A stretch of 64,000 nt of DNA, from positions 5,388,282 to 5,452,281 of the forward strand of contig JACTAT010000010.1 in assembly GCA_014526335.1 (NCBI GenBank), given 5' to 3'. The stretch comes from Chrysaora quinquecirrha. Its lineage: Eukaryota; Cnidaria; Scyphozoa; Semaeostomeae; Pelagiidae. Position 1 is the stretch's first letter. Each line of letters opens with the position of its first letter. Made by a program: the position numbers and the translations under genes. Below are positions 1 through 11,200 of this stretch, piece by piece. The notes under the pieces were generated by a model, which was not told the DNA's origin, did not search any database, and saw nothing but the letters and a program-made list of their open reading frames with translations.

Positions 1-417
1 GTGAGTTTTTGTCTGTGACCAAATGCTCCCGAATTCGTGTTGAAAGATGTCGAGAAGTTTCACCGACATAAGATGCGGAACATCCGCCACAAAGAAATTT
101 GTAAACAACACGAGCCCGAAAGCACTTAGGCACAGAATCTTTAACCCCGAACATGGAGCGTAATTTAAAAGAATTGAAAACAAGCTTGATATTTATATCT
201 TTACAGTATTTTTTAGCCAAGTACTTTATTTTACGTTGAGTTAAAACCGAAAACCTACCAATGTAAGGAAGTTTATAGTAACAAGCACGATTAGTTTCCC
301 TATCATTAGTACCATGGTTATCAACTAAGGGTGGAGATCTAACTTTGTTTAAATAATTACGAATAACGTTGTTAATAAGATAAGTTGTCGTTTTTCTCTT
401 GAAATTTCTTACTTATT
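1..417 (-). mobile_element. Penelope-like retroelement fragment (GIY-YIG endonuclease end), cut by the window edge
   Basis: Read on the minus strand from about 417 down to 1, one frame stays open for about 135 codons. It contains RVVYKFLCGGCSASYVGETS followed by RHLSTRIREHL. A 'VYKF-C--C-A-YVGET-R-L--R--EH' series is characteristic of the GIY-YIG nuclease module fused to the reverse transcriptase of Penelope-like elements, which cut target DNA for retrotransposition. The upstream part (KLPYIGRFSVLTQRKIKYL, then a Phe/Lys-rich stretch) resembles the linker between the RT thumb and the nuclease. The frame meets a TAA just upstream, at about 420, so the RT body is absent: this is a 5'-truncated copy. 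Its 3' end lies left of the window. The family call rests on motif memory, not a search. Confidence 0.72.
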
Positions 418-476
418 TATTGAATGCTCGAAAATTTGGAAATAAAAATAAATGTATTGAAAATTAAGAAAACATC

Positions 477-548
477 AGGGGACACCCGGGATTGAACCAG
501 GGACCTCTCGATCTGCAGTCGAATGCTCTACCACTGAGCTATATCCCC
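477..548 (-). tRNA. tRNA-Cys (anticodon GCA)
   Basis: On the minus strand a 72-nt cloverleaf reads from GGGGATATAGCTCAGTGG to TGTCCCCT. The acceptor stem is GGGGATA/TGTCCCC, with one G-T pair. The D-arm is GCTC/GAGC, the anticodon loop CTGCAGA gives anticodon GCA, and the T-arm is CCTGG/CCGGG around TTCAATC. The discriminator base is U73, a known cysteine identity base. A and B boxes are intact and a T-run terminator follows within about 10 nt. It pairs with the next tRNA gene, and both are repeated about 36 kb away. Confidence 0.95.
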
Positions 549-843
549 ATGCTTGCTTCAGGTGAAAAATTGATATAATTCCTGTTCAAGGTGCCCAACT
601 TGATTGTTAAAAGGGAAAAAACAGGGGTATAGCATAGATGCACCACCGCCTGGTTAAAAGCAACGAATTTACATGAGTCTCTTTGGTGTACTGTCAAAAG
701 TTTGTAACTCACTGAAATTTGCTGCTTATAAATTTCCCGTGGGTTGTTTGTTGAGATACTGTAGCGTGCTCTTCTCATAAAGCCCTCAACAAATGTGCCC
801 AAATGAAAAGTGTTGATGGACAAAAAACGGACCAAAATGTTCC

Positions 844-915
844 AGGGGACACCCGGGATTGAACCAGGGACCTCTCGATCTGCAGTCGAATGCTCTACCA
901 CTGAGCTATATCCCC
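844..915 (-). tRNA. tRNA-Cys (anticodon GCA)
   Basis: The 72-nt cloverleaf is identical to the neighbouring copy at 477-548: all stems pair, anticodon GCA, U73. A TTTT run follows within about 12 nt on the transcribed strand. About 295 bp of spacer separates the two genes, and this spacer is conserved in the 36290-36730 duplicate. Confidence 0.95.
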
Positions 916-1439
916 TTGAAGTAGATACAGGTATAAACAGGTTAATAAATACTAAGATTACATCATCGTCGTTGGTAGGTGGGTCGAGACGAACATTCAT
1001 TCAGAACACAGCTAAGAAACAGCTGATCAAGCTTTGAAGATTGCGTAGGCTAGCGCGCTACCCCCGTGTTCCCCGCGAGTTACCCCGGGAGACAAATCGT
1101 CCGAAAAAAATATCTTCAGAAAAAAAGATTCTAAGAAGGAAGCAAGACTCTGAATTTAGGGTTTATCTCTGACAATTGGAATAATACTAGACTTGTATAC
1201 ATGTATCAGCATTTGCGTCTTTAAATAAGCTTTAGTAAACAATTCCAGTTAAATATGTAGTTAAAGTTGTTTAAAGAAAATATAATGCAAAGAAAAAGCG
1301 ATTCCGTTAATTCAGTAAATACTCCGTTAAAACCCTTTTCTATACTGAATGGTTTACAAGAATCTCTTAAACGACGATTTTACCGTTTTTCGGGTTACTG
1401 TACTGTACTTTAGAATCACAGAATCACCCCATACAAAGT
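916..1439. other. Intergenic stretch, nothing recognised
   Basis: AT-rich spacer between the tRNA pair and the satellite. I saw no coding frame, repeat family or RNA motif that I can support. Confidence 0.5.
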
Positions 1440-2045
1440 GATGTGAAGTAACGTGAAGGATGTTCAGGATTCGAAGTATCGAGAAGGGTCTATCATATGA
1501 CATCACGGATCTGTAACGTGGAGCAATATCATTAGTACAGAGGAGGGTAGGGTACCAATGCAACGTGGATGGTTATCATTAGTACAGTGGAGGATTCGAA
1601 GCCGATACGAAGTATAGAGAAGGGTCTATTATCTGTTCTCACACATCTGTAACGTGGAGCGGTATCATCAGCACAGAGGAAGGTGCCAATGCAACGTGGA
1701 TGGTTATCATTAATAGAGTAGAAGATTCGAAGCCGATACGAAGTCTAGAGAAGAGAAGGGTCTATCATCTGTTCTTACACAACTGTAACGTGGAGCAATA
1801 TCATCAGCGAAGAGGGTACCAATGCAACGTAGATGGTTATCATTTGTACAGTGGAGGATTCGAAGTATAGAGAAGGGTCTATCATCTGACAGCACACATC
1901 TGTAACATGGAGCAATATCATCAGCGAAGAGGGTACCAATGCAACGTGGAGGGTTATCATCATTCATCAGTACAATGGAGTGTGAAATATCGAGAAGGGT
2001 TTATCAGCGGGTTTATCATCTGACATCTGTAACACGAAGGGGGTG
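1440..2045. repeat. Satellite-like tandem repeat, unit about 120-133 bp
   Basis: About four to five diverged tandem units. Each carries, in order, GTGGATGGTTATCAT, TACAGTGGAGGATTCGAAG, GAGAAGGGTCTATCATCTG, ACACATCTGTAACGTGGAGC and GTACCAATGCAACGTGGA. Unit starts near 1566, 1698, 1831 and 1949 give spacings of about 132, 133 and 118 bp. Short open frames across it (1354-1563, 1710-1967) are by-products of the repeat. Confidence 0.85.
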
Positions 2046-2205
2046 GGGGTACAGATATCATCTAAACGGGGTCTAAGCTTCCCCATTCAACTACTATCCA
2101 TCCTTCGAAGATGCTTGGGTTGGTTGTATTCATTTTATACTCAAATAATTCAACATGTATGTGTATGCATTAATTTGAACGACGTTAAATATAATCTACG
2201 TATTT

Positions 2206-2211
2206 TTTATT
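2206..2211 (-). promoter_or_regulatory. Polyadenylation signal AATAAA of the PP2C gene
   Basis: The minus strand reads AATAAA about 26 nt downstream of the PP2C stop codon, a plausible place for a 3'-end signal. Confidence 0.55.
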
Positions 2212-2236
2212 AAATAATAGTTTGGGCTTTTTCTAA

Positions 2237-4488
2237 TCAGTATCTTCTAGTAAAGTTAGCTCTCAAAAGATGATGACTGGAGTCGAATTCTGAATGCACC
2301 ACGTTATTCCATGCACCAAGTTGAATAACAATAGCAGTGGCATCATCGTTGGAGCCATACTGCCTTGCGCAAGAGGTCAATGCATTTGCAGCTTCTTGCG
2401 GACTTGAATACTGAGACACCAATGTGACCATATCATTATCATTAATCCAATTTGAAACACCATCAGTGCATAAGATCAAAAACTCATCTTTTGTATGATC
2501 TAAATCTGATATCGAGACATACGGAGTATGGATTACACCAGCTTTGTTCAAACCGAAATTCCCAAATGATCTTGTCATTGAGAGAATTCCGTTAACGTAA
2601 GGGATAATTTTTGTCTCCCAATCAATCCATCCACCGGATTCTAAAATTCTGTCCACTTCTCGCTCGTTATCAGGGGTGTGGTCATCCGTTAGACAAACTG
2701 GGCTGCCTGATTTGCATAACACTGCTCGACTGTCACCAACATGTGATATCAAGAGTTTTGATTTGTTGATTATGAGAGCCATCAATGCAGTGCTTCCCAA
2801 ACTCTCTGTGAAAAGAAAAGTGTTTATAAAAACCCTCAAAATGCCCCCTGAATGAATCTGTAAATTCATGGCAGAAACAAGGGATATGCTGAGGAAACAT
2901 TAAACCTAGTGCTTTGTTGAAAAGGGCTATTCAGCAAAGTACTTTTATTCAGGTTTGTGCCAAATCTTATGCCAACCTTTTTCGAGCTTATAAAGCATCC
3001 CTGCTTGGGATAAAATAACCTGGACCCCATAGTTGGGTACACTTTTCCACAAAAGTGCTCTTTTTTGTGCCTCCAGTAGTAAGTGGAAATGGAAGAAAAG
3101 CAACCAAAAATACAGATCTCTGGACGTTTCATCAGAAAATTTTTGGACTGTGTCCTCTGGATTGTCGGAAAATCCTTCCAATTTGTGCCTAAACAAAATG
3201 TGTATTTTAAATTCTTTATGCCATAGCATGCATTTGGAAAACTGTAATTTCCTTAAAGCAAGGACCATAAACCCATTCTATTGTATTGTGTCCAATTACT
3301 GCATCCGAGTAGCAAAGCCAGCAGGTACCGGGGGGCAGCTACCTCCCCCAAATAACAGGTTTTGTACATCTGACGCTAATGTCTGGCTACACCTGACACT
3401 GAAGAAATGGGCACTTGCAAATCCAAGTATTTCAATAGAACAATAGGCTAACAATAGGATAAAACAATAGAATATAGAAAGGGGTTAGGATCTCGTTCAA
3501 AAGCTATACCCTCTACAAAAAGGGCTACACAATTTATTTAGTTTTTGATTATACTGTGGTTTAGCATGTTTGGTAATGGTCTATGAAAATAATAAGTGTC
3601 CCATATCTTATTGGACAGCTGAGTGTTTGTGAAAGAAAATACAATTGTGTTCTTACCTTTTGTCTTCTTGTCCCAATCTTGAGAGTTGACAGAGTCTTTC
3701 AGATAATTCTGGCATTTCTCAAAAGCAGTTCTGAGCATATTTTCCCCGTGAATAACATAATCATCATTATTTAATAGCTTAAAAGAGTCTATTTCCTCTG
3801 TAACTATTTCTGGAAGTCTTTTATTTACAAAATCCCCTGCAAATTCACCACAATGCCCGTCAAAAACACCAAAATACTTTATACCCGGTTTTAATTCAGT
3901 TATTCTGCAACGATCCTCATTTACCTTGTTTCTCCCACTCACCGAGACGTAGCCATATCTGTCGACTGTCAAAAGACAAAGATTTCTTCGAATTATTCTA
4001 GTAGACACACCAGTTCTGGACTTGAAATTGAATTCTAGGCCACTCCAGCCACTGGAACCTTGCTCTTTGAAAGGACCAAATGTTGACTTGGAATGAAGAT
4101 TTCTTACAAGCAGAGCTTTATTTAAGTCAAAAAGGCTTTGCAGAAACGTCTCATCATGAAAATTGAAGGAATGAAGCTTGAGAAATGAAATATTCAAGAC
4201 CAATTCGTCATCATGCATGCCACCGTGATGCCACAACTCACAAGAACATACAAATAGGCCCTCTAAGGGTGCGCGATGCGCAGGTGCACCTTGCGCAGTT
4301 GACAATAACGAAATTTGGAGGTGTGGCAGGGCTTGAGCATAGAAAGCAAGAAGGTGCAAATTTCGGTTCAAAATACCTACAGTGCGCTTAAGTGGTCTGG
4401 TGCGGAACAAAATAAAATCACATTGCTTAAAGAGCATTCTGGTGTCAACTGCTACTGCTAACAGGATCCTTGGAACGCTGATGGACAA
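2237..4488 (-). CDS. PP2C-type Ser/Thr phosphatase, PPM1K-like (two exons)
   Basis: Exon 1 is 4488-3657 and exon 2 is 2805-2237. The donor (AAAAG|GTAAGA) and acceptor (TTTCACAG|AG) join in phase. The joined length is 1401 nt, 466 residues from the first Met. PP2C motifs appear in order: NEDR (residue ~190), DGHCG (~210), GSTALMALI and VGDSRAVLC early in exon 2, VNGILSMTRSFG, LCTDGVSNW, and a final NDDATAIVIQLGAW. The metal-binding aspartates are present. The wording of the C-terminal half closely follows PPM1K, the mitochondrial phosphatase that activates branched-chain keto-acid dehydrogenase. The Arg-rich N-terminus (LFRTRPLKRTV) could be a mitochondrial presequence. The true start is uncertain: Met1, Met18 or Met91 are in frame. 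It is longer than human PPM1K (~372 residues), mainly at the N-terminus. Intron 2806-3656 holds nothing recognised. Confidence 0.85.
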
Positions 4489-4494
4489 TTTTTC

Positions 4495-5075
4495 AAGCGT
4501 AATTTCATGAAACGAAAACTTTTTTCGCGTGAATGCGTGAATCTACGCCCCTGCGTGTCGCGTGAACTTAATCACGCTTAAGTCTTGCATAAGTACACGT
4601 TTTTTTTTAAAGAAACCTGGCTCGGGGCCTAGTTCTAAACGTTTCTTAATTTTTGGCCCAGTTTTAATTCTAAAAGTTTCTTGACAGTTCCTTAATTTAA
4701 TGGAAAAAATTGCAGTAAAAACGATAAAAAAACGTGAATAAAGCAAGCAAATTATTAATATTTTTGTATTACAAAGAATTGGCCATGCTGGGTGCGAGAA
4801 ATCGCACGGAAATGCATTAGAATTACTACGTCCACAAATGTGAAATCAGTATGTTGGAAAACTGTCACAAAAATGTCTTAAGTTTCTCAACTCCTTCCTC
4901 CTAGTTCTAAAAGTTTCTTAACTTTTGGGGTGTCGAGTTCTAGGTTTCTTATAAACCGGTTTCGTATAAAAAAACGTGTATCGGAGAGAAGTTGCGTATA
5001 CGTGAAAATGAAATTTTATCGTGCGTGATCACGCGAATCGTCCAAAAATTGCACTTGATTGCGTGATTTCGCATC
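4495..5075. mobile_element. Nested MITEs: GTTTCTTA-word element inside an older ACGCGAA/GCGTGA element
   Basis: The inner element, 4594-4980, has TA-flanked inverted ends. TACACGTTTTTTTTTAAAGA on the left mirrors ATACGAAAC... ending CGTGTA on the right. The word GTTTCTTA (or its complement) recurs inside it at 4643-4985. The flanks (4495-4590 and 5020-5075) share repeated CGCGTGAA/GCGTGATT words, which suggests an older element split by the insertion. No transposase frame is present. Confidence 0.6.
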
Positions 5076-5331
5076 CCGTTGGGAGAGGGCGTCTACAGAG
5101 CAGACCCTGGAGACACCAATCGGCAGTGAAAGAAAGACAAAGTATCCCAAGACAAAGAAATGACCAGTATCAGCTATGTGCAAATTCTCAAATTCTAAAA
5201 CTTTCTGATTGACTTCAAGACAATACTTGTGTGCTAAATGTGACAAAACTTATGTGCTAAAACTTAAATACAAGTAGCTAAATATAACTTTAAGAATATC
5301 ATATTCAATAATTAACTGCTATTGCCCAGCA

Positions 5332-8203
5332 TTAACGTTGTCTTATGAATTTATAAACGTAGTATGCATCAGGGCCTCCTAATTCCGACTTGCAGGCATC
5401 AGAAGGTCCACCTTGATTGTAACTGACCTGAGCAAGCGGTCCGGACCAGCACTGACCCGGATATTTTAATCCGAATGCGGCGTAACCTTTGCTTGCAGCA
5501 GCAATGGCACATTTCGATGAGATTTTAATTATCGTTGCATCATCTATCGGTTTCGTCCTGAAAAATGAATGACGGTTTCTGTTACTTAAGTCCGGATAAA
5601 GAAAATTCGAACCGAGTCCACAACTGTTCATTACTGGATTACTACACTGGACCATGATATACAGTACTTCCTCCAAGTTATTCAACGATAGCCCATAAGC
5701 CTCCACACTATTACCAGGCACAATCTTAATTATCAAAGATATACCTCCATACTATCACTAGGCACGCTCAACTCCACATTACTCGTGATTTAATGAAAGA
5801 TAGCTCTCCACATTACTGAACATCCTCCACGTTACTTCCGCGATTACTTCGAGATAGCCTCACCCGTTTCTCCGCATCCACTTCATTAATGGAAGATGAT
5901 AGCCCTCCATATTACTGAACATCCACCACATTCTTCGAGATAGCCCTTCACATTACTCCGCATCCACCACATTACAGCAAGATAGCCCTCCACATTACTG
6001 ATGATTGCCTCCACATTACTTGAAGATATCTCTTCACATTACAGCCCTACACACTTCGCACACTCTACAATACTCAAAGATAGCCCTCCACACTACTGTG
6101 CACACCCCTAAAGATAGGCCACCAAATTACTGGAAACTGGATCTTCTAAGCGCCCTCCTCGTCATTCATGATAGCCCTCCACACTACTCATGGTAGATGG
6201 CACGATAGCCGATTACTGCGCAGACATTTCCTAAGGTTGTTGGGACATGACGCAGGAAACGAACGCTTCCTCGCAAGGTTATAATTTTGGTAATGACAGA
6301 AGAAAATAGCGGCAACGTACCAGTCGATTTCGTCTTTAAAATCTTTCACCATGTGTTTGAATGTTGCATTGTAGCAGCCGACTGGCAATACAGGCGGAAG
6401 TACTAGAATAAAACTCAGTGATTGAGATAAGAAAGACCTTCCTTGCTTCAAAAGAAAAATGTAGCTAGTTGTTTTACAAGGCTTTTTCGATCCCAAGAGC
6501 CTGGGCAGCTTGCCGCGCCGCGCCGAAACAGCTGAAATCACTCAAATTCACTAAGTACGCACGGTGGGGCGGCGCGGCACAATATATGAGCCAACGACAT
6601 TTCCACTGAGCTATAGAGTTCAATGAAATCCCCAAGTAACTCTCTGAATCATACAGCCCAAGGCCCCCTCCGTTTTAACTTTATTTGTGTTTTGGCTATG
6701 TTGAGCCTTCTTCAGCACCATAAATATTTTTACATATTTGTCATGAATGTATACTTACATCTTCGCTTTCCAAAACGATAGACAAAGTTGACCTTTATAC
6801 CGCCGGTACCCATGTAGCATTTATCAGATGGACCATCAATATCATAAGTTTTAGAAACATCCTTTCCACCAGCCCAGCACTCTCCATAAAATTGAAGTGC
6901 GAAGTATGTGTACGACTTGCTCGACGCTGAGGAGGCGCATTTTTCTACAGTTGGAGCCATGTTATTCCTGAAAAGCGAGACAGATTCTTTAACAAAAATT
7001 TCTTATTATGCGGTGTTCACATATTTCTAAATTGCAAATGATTTATCTGTTGAGTAGACTTTTTCGCGCAAAATTTTACTGTCCTACCGAATGTGCTATT
7101 GATTTTAAGAGCCTTAAAAGAGCTATATTTTTTAAAAGCCTTGACCGTGAAAAGAGACTGTGGTGCTACCTTTCATCCCGCCTTGTCAAAGCCTCTTCAT
7201 AAAAATCATGATTTTTAAGCGCTCATAAAATCAGAGGCGAAAATTATGGGGGATTTGGGGCTCGAGCCCCCTCGCCAGTTCTTCCAAATTTGTCGGAAAT
7301 TTAGCGATTTTCCCACGCACAAAATAGAAAACTTTTCAGTGAGTGTTGGAAATTTAGGCCTCTCGGCCCCACCAGTCGGAATTTTAAATTTCCGCCATTG
7401 CATAAAATCAACAAGACAAGGGCTTACACTCTTTTTCTTTTATAAGAACCAGGAAATTTTGATCGAGGCTGGCTGTTCTTAAGACTTTGCCGTTTTTGAG
7501 CCTGAAATGTTCTTAATCTGTTCTTAATTCCTTGGTTACTTAGATATCTATATTTTTTAATGAAAGTCTAGGGTGGTACTAGGTTTGTGTGAAAATGCAG
7601 CAAACTTGTCTATTTCTTTGTTTGCTTGCTTTTTACGTTCAGTTTGACTGTCTGGCTTACATATTTAGCTGACATTCTTAGCGCTTTTTAAAAGGCCAGC
7701 CTCAGCTTGTTCTTAATTTGTTCTTAAAATCTGGGCAAAATCCAGGCTCGTGTTCTTATAAAATTGTTCTTATAAAAGAAAAAGAGTGTAGATAGTAAAA
7801 CTTCGCATCAGGACTAAATTTCGGTTTCTAAAAACGAACTTGGTAACGAAAATTCTGCATCCACAAATTGTGAAAATTTCCATAACGAAGCCTTTCGCCG
7901 AAGAGGACGATTTTTATGACTGATTTTTACCAGTGTACATTGATGGTCTCCTTGTTTCGTTTAGGTCAATAAACATCAGATATTTCTTAGAAAGTTAAGA
8001 CACTCTGAAGAAACTTTTACTATGAAAGAAATGCCCAAACTTAAGAAACCTTAAGCTAGAGACCACAGTTTCTCATAAAAATGAGTTTAGTTGCCAGTCT
8101 TACCAGTCAATTGTGTTTCTGAAGCTACCAAGGTAATCTGGTACATTTCGGCTCCCTCTGTTGTCCCAATAGCAGCCAACAAGGTAATAATCTGCACCAC
8201 TTG
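5332..8203 (-). CDS. Copy A exons 27-30: two C-terminal 'GCY...GECW.G...VYRF' modules and stop
   Basis: Exons are 8104-8203, 6759-6967, 6321-6402 and 5332-5557 (stop TAA). They encode two homologous modules of about 90-95 residues, each split by one intron directly after an Ile-Asp-Trp. Module 1 runs from YYLVGCYWDN through TIDW, CASSASSKSYTYFALQ, FYGECWAGG and CYMGTGG to VNFVYRF. Module 2 runs from VLPVGCYNA through EIDW, CAIAAASKGYAAFGLK, YPGQCWSG and CKSELGG to YYVYKF, then ends IRQR-stop. Each has four cysteines in matching places. I recall similar modules from cnidarian extracellular proteins but know no named domain. Copy B lacks this part. Confidence 0.85.
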
Positions 8204-11200
8204 CTTTAAAAAAACCGGACAAGAGTTAGAGCTAGAGGTAGACTTATTACGTGAGTCGTAGCTCAGTTCTACTGGACGCACAAACTACTAGAATGCCTCA
8301 AAAGGATCAACGACTAGTCCAAGAATGTTGTCTAGAGGTCCAGCCCCTAGTCTTAGAACAACACGAGGAGGGTCAACTATTAGTTCCGAATGTCGTCTAG
8401 AGGGCCAGAACCTAGTTTTAGAACAACACGAGGAGGGTTAACGATTGGTCCCCGAATGCGTCTAGAGATCCAGCTAGTCCTAGAATGCCTAAAAGAGGAT
8501 TGTTTTGTTCAACGACCAGTCTGCAAGTTATGCTTATAATTAGTTTAAAGGAATTAGGTGGGAAGTTTAGGAACACGTGCAACTTTCGCGAGGAAAAAAG
8601 AGGCAGAAAATTGAGATGAAAGGTAGAAGTATAAGTTTCAACGGAAATTAAATGAGACCCCGACGACCCCAAGAAATGAGGGTATGCGAAACGATCTTTT
8701 ATACGTAAGCTGGTGTATTCGGTACGAACAAAAGAGTAACTGGATCGTAACAGCGAAGCGTTTGAAGGTGAAAGGTGAAATGGTGTATTTAGACTGGCGC
8801 TAAATACACCATTTTACTCAGTATTAAGTTAACAAATCGAGATCTTGACCCTGGACGTAGCGCTACCGAAGCTGGGGATCGAACCCCCAACCTCAGTGTG
8901 TTTCTGACGACATTATGAACCACTGGATTAGACCACGACGCCACATTTGTCGTACGTGATAATAGTCATTAATTTGGTTGTTGTTGTTATTACTTTATTA
9001 TGAGTAGGCAGTTATTTCTAGCTTTTTCAGCTAATTTAGGCCTATTAAGCATGCTGCAACCAGGCATGGGACCCCTAGTTTAACGTCCCTTCCGAAGGAC
9101 GGCAGAGTGAGTTGTTTAGTCATCCATCTGGAAAGTCACCAATCCAGATACTGACCTCACGTGACCAAGCTGTCTAACGAAAACTGACTGAGAAACTTGG
9201 CCACTGACTTCACCTTTTTGGGCTTGGGTACCTCGAACTAGCAAGGTACGAGAGCCTGACATCAATACAAGACTTGAATTTGACAGCTGTCTGAATGGCT
9301 CCATGAACCAAACAAACAGCCAAACAAGCAAACAAGCAAACAAACGAATAAAGAAACAAACTGACAAACAAACAAACAAACAAACAAATAAAGAAACAAA
9401 CAAACAAACAAACAACCAAGCAAATAAATAAATAAACAAACAAACAAGCAAATAAATAAATAAACAAACTGCAAAACAAACTAACAAAAAAACAAACAAA
9501 CAAACTGACAAACAAGCAAACAAACAAACAAACAAACAAACAAACTAATAAATAAAGAAACAAATAAAGAAACAAAAAACAAACGAATTAACTAACCAAC
9601 AAACAAATAAACAACCAAACAAACAAATAAATAAACAAACAAATAAACAAAGAATTTGACAAACAAACAAACAAGGAAACAAACAAACAAACAAATAAAC
9701 AAAGAAACAAACAAACAAATAAGGAAACAAACTGCCAAACAAACTAACAAACAAAAAAACAAACAAGCAAACAAACAAATAAACAAACAAACAAACTAAC
9801 TAACAAGCAAACAATGGATTCTTACTTGCATCCCCAACAGCACAAGCTGGTAAGTTAGTACACTCTTTCTGAGCTGGAAACGTCTTTTTCTTCTTGATAC
9901 AAATATCACTAGAAACTTTCTTTCCATTGCTATCTTTGCAACGCACAATCATCGTTCTTTTGCCTAAAAATCAAGGAGAAATAAACAACTCTTCTGGAAT
10001 AGAAATGTCTTACCGTGCGAATGGAAATATAGAAATGGCTACACGCGCGAAATTTCACCTGTTCTGGCGACGTGACAGACCTAAAAATGTCCTGTTCTGG
10101 TGAGAAATCCTGAGGTTGCTACACGCTGCAGCAAAATGCTGCGACAGCAATTCTGCGACAATCAACTTGCTCGATTAGAAGACCGTGTTTCAGGACATTT
10201 CGTTTCTGTCGTGAAACAGTTTATTCGAAAATCTATCGCTGGCTACAGAAGTGTCAAGTTTTTATCATGTCCTGTCGTCATTTCAAGCAAAACGTCTTAC
10301 GAGATTCATGTTGAAACGAAAGGATTTCCAGGGTAATTCCTTGAAATCGATAGAATTCATGACAAGGGGGTGTAAGAGATTCCCAACGGCTGAACTATCC
10401 CTTGTTTTACCCCATCAAAAAAGCATTTATGATAATCATAATGAATACCTGAATCACACTTCGCAACACAATCTCCATACGATGCTACCCATGCATAAGT
10501 CGGGCATGCGTGTGTGTTGCAAGCTTTGGGCTCAACACTTTTGAGGTCAGGTTTCTGGTCAGCTGGGCACTCTCTGTCTTTCAATGTACAGGCAGCAAAC
10601 GGAGTCATAATGCCTGCAAAAATAAAAATTATTTCATTATAAGTTTTTGGGGAGATTTAAGAACTAATTCTAACCAAGATGTGAATGCCTGAAACACGAT
10701 ACTATAGCTACACTACACTACACTACTCTAAACTACACCATAGCTACACTAAACTACACTAAACTTCACTATACTACACCATAGCTTCACTAAACTACAT
10801 TTAACTACATTACACACTAAACTACACTACACATAGCTACGCTACACTACACTGCACTATAGCTACACTATAGCTACACTAAACTGCACTAAACCACGAC
10901 CATGGCTAAACCACACTACAAACTACACTACACTACACTACACTATAGCTACACTATAGCTACACTAAACTGCACTAAACCACGACTATGGCTAAACTAC
11001 ACTACAAACTACACTACACTACACTACACAATAGCTACACTAAACTACACTAAACTACAGTATACTACACACTTTACTGCACTACACTACACTACACTAC
11101 ACTACACTACACTATATTACACTACACTACACTACATAAACTACACTACACTATATGACTATACTACACTACACTATAGCTATAGCGACTACACTACACT

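Noticed and set aside
539..1037. Open frames across the tRNA-Cys pair on both strands
   Set aside because: They run through intact tRNA genes; the tRNA explanation is far stronger.
2866..3446. Open frames inside the PP2C intron
   Set aside because: They overlap each other on both strands and do not continue the phosphatase sequence. The exon 1-exon 2 junction fits without them.
9116..9790. Long minus-strand frames rich in Cys-Leu-Phe-Val
   Set aside because: They are translations of the (CAAA)n tract and span intron 26 sequence.
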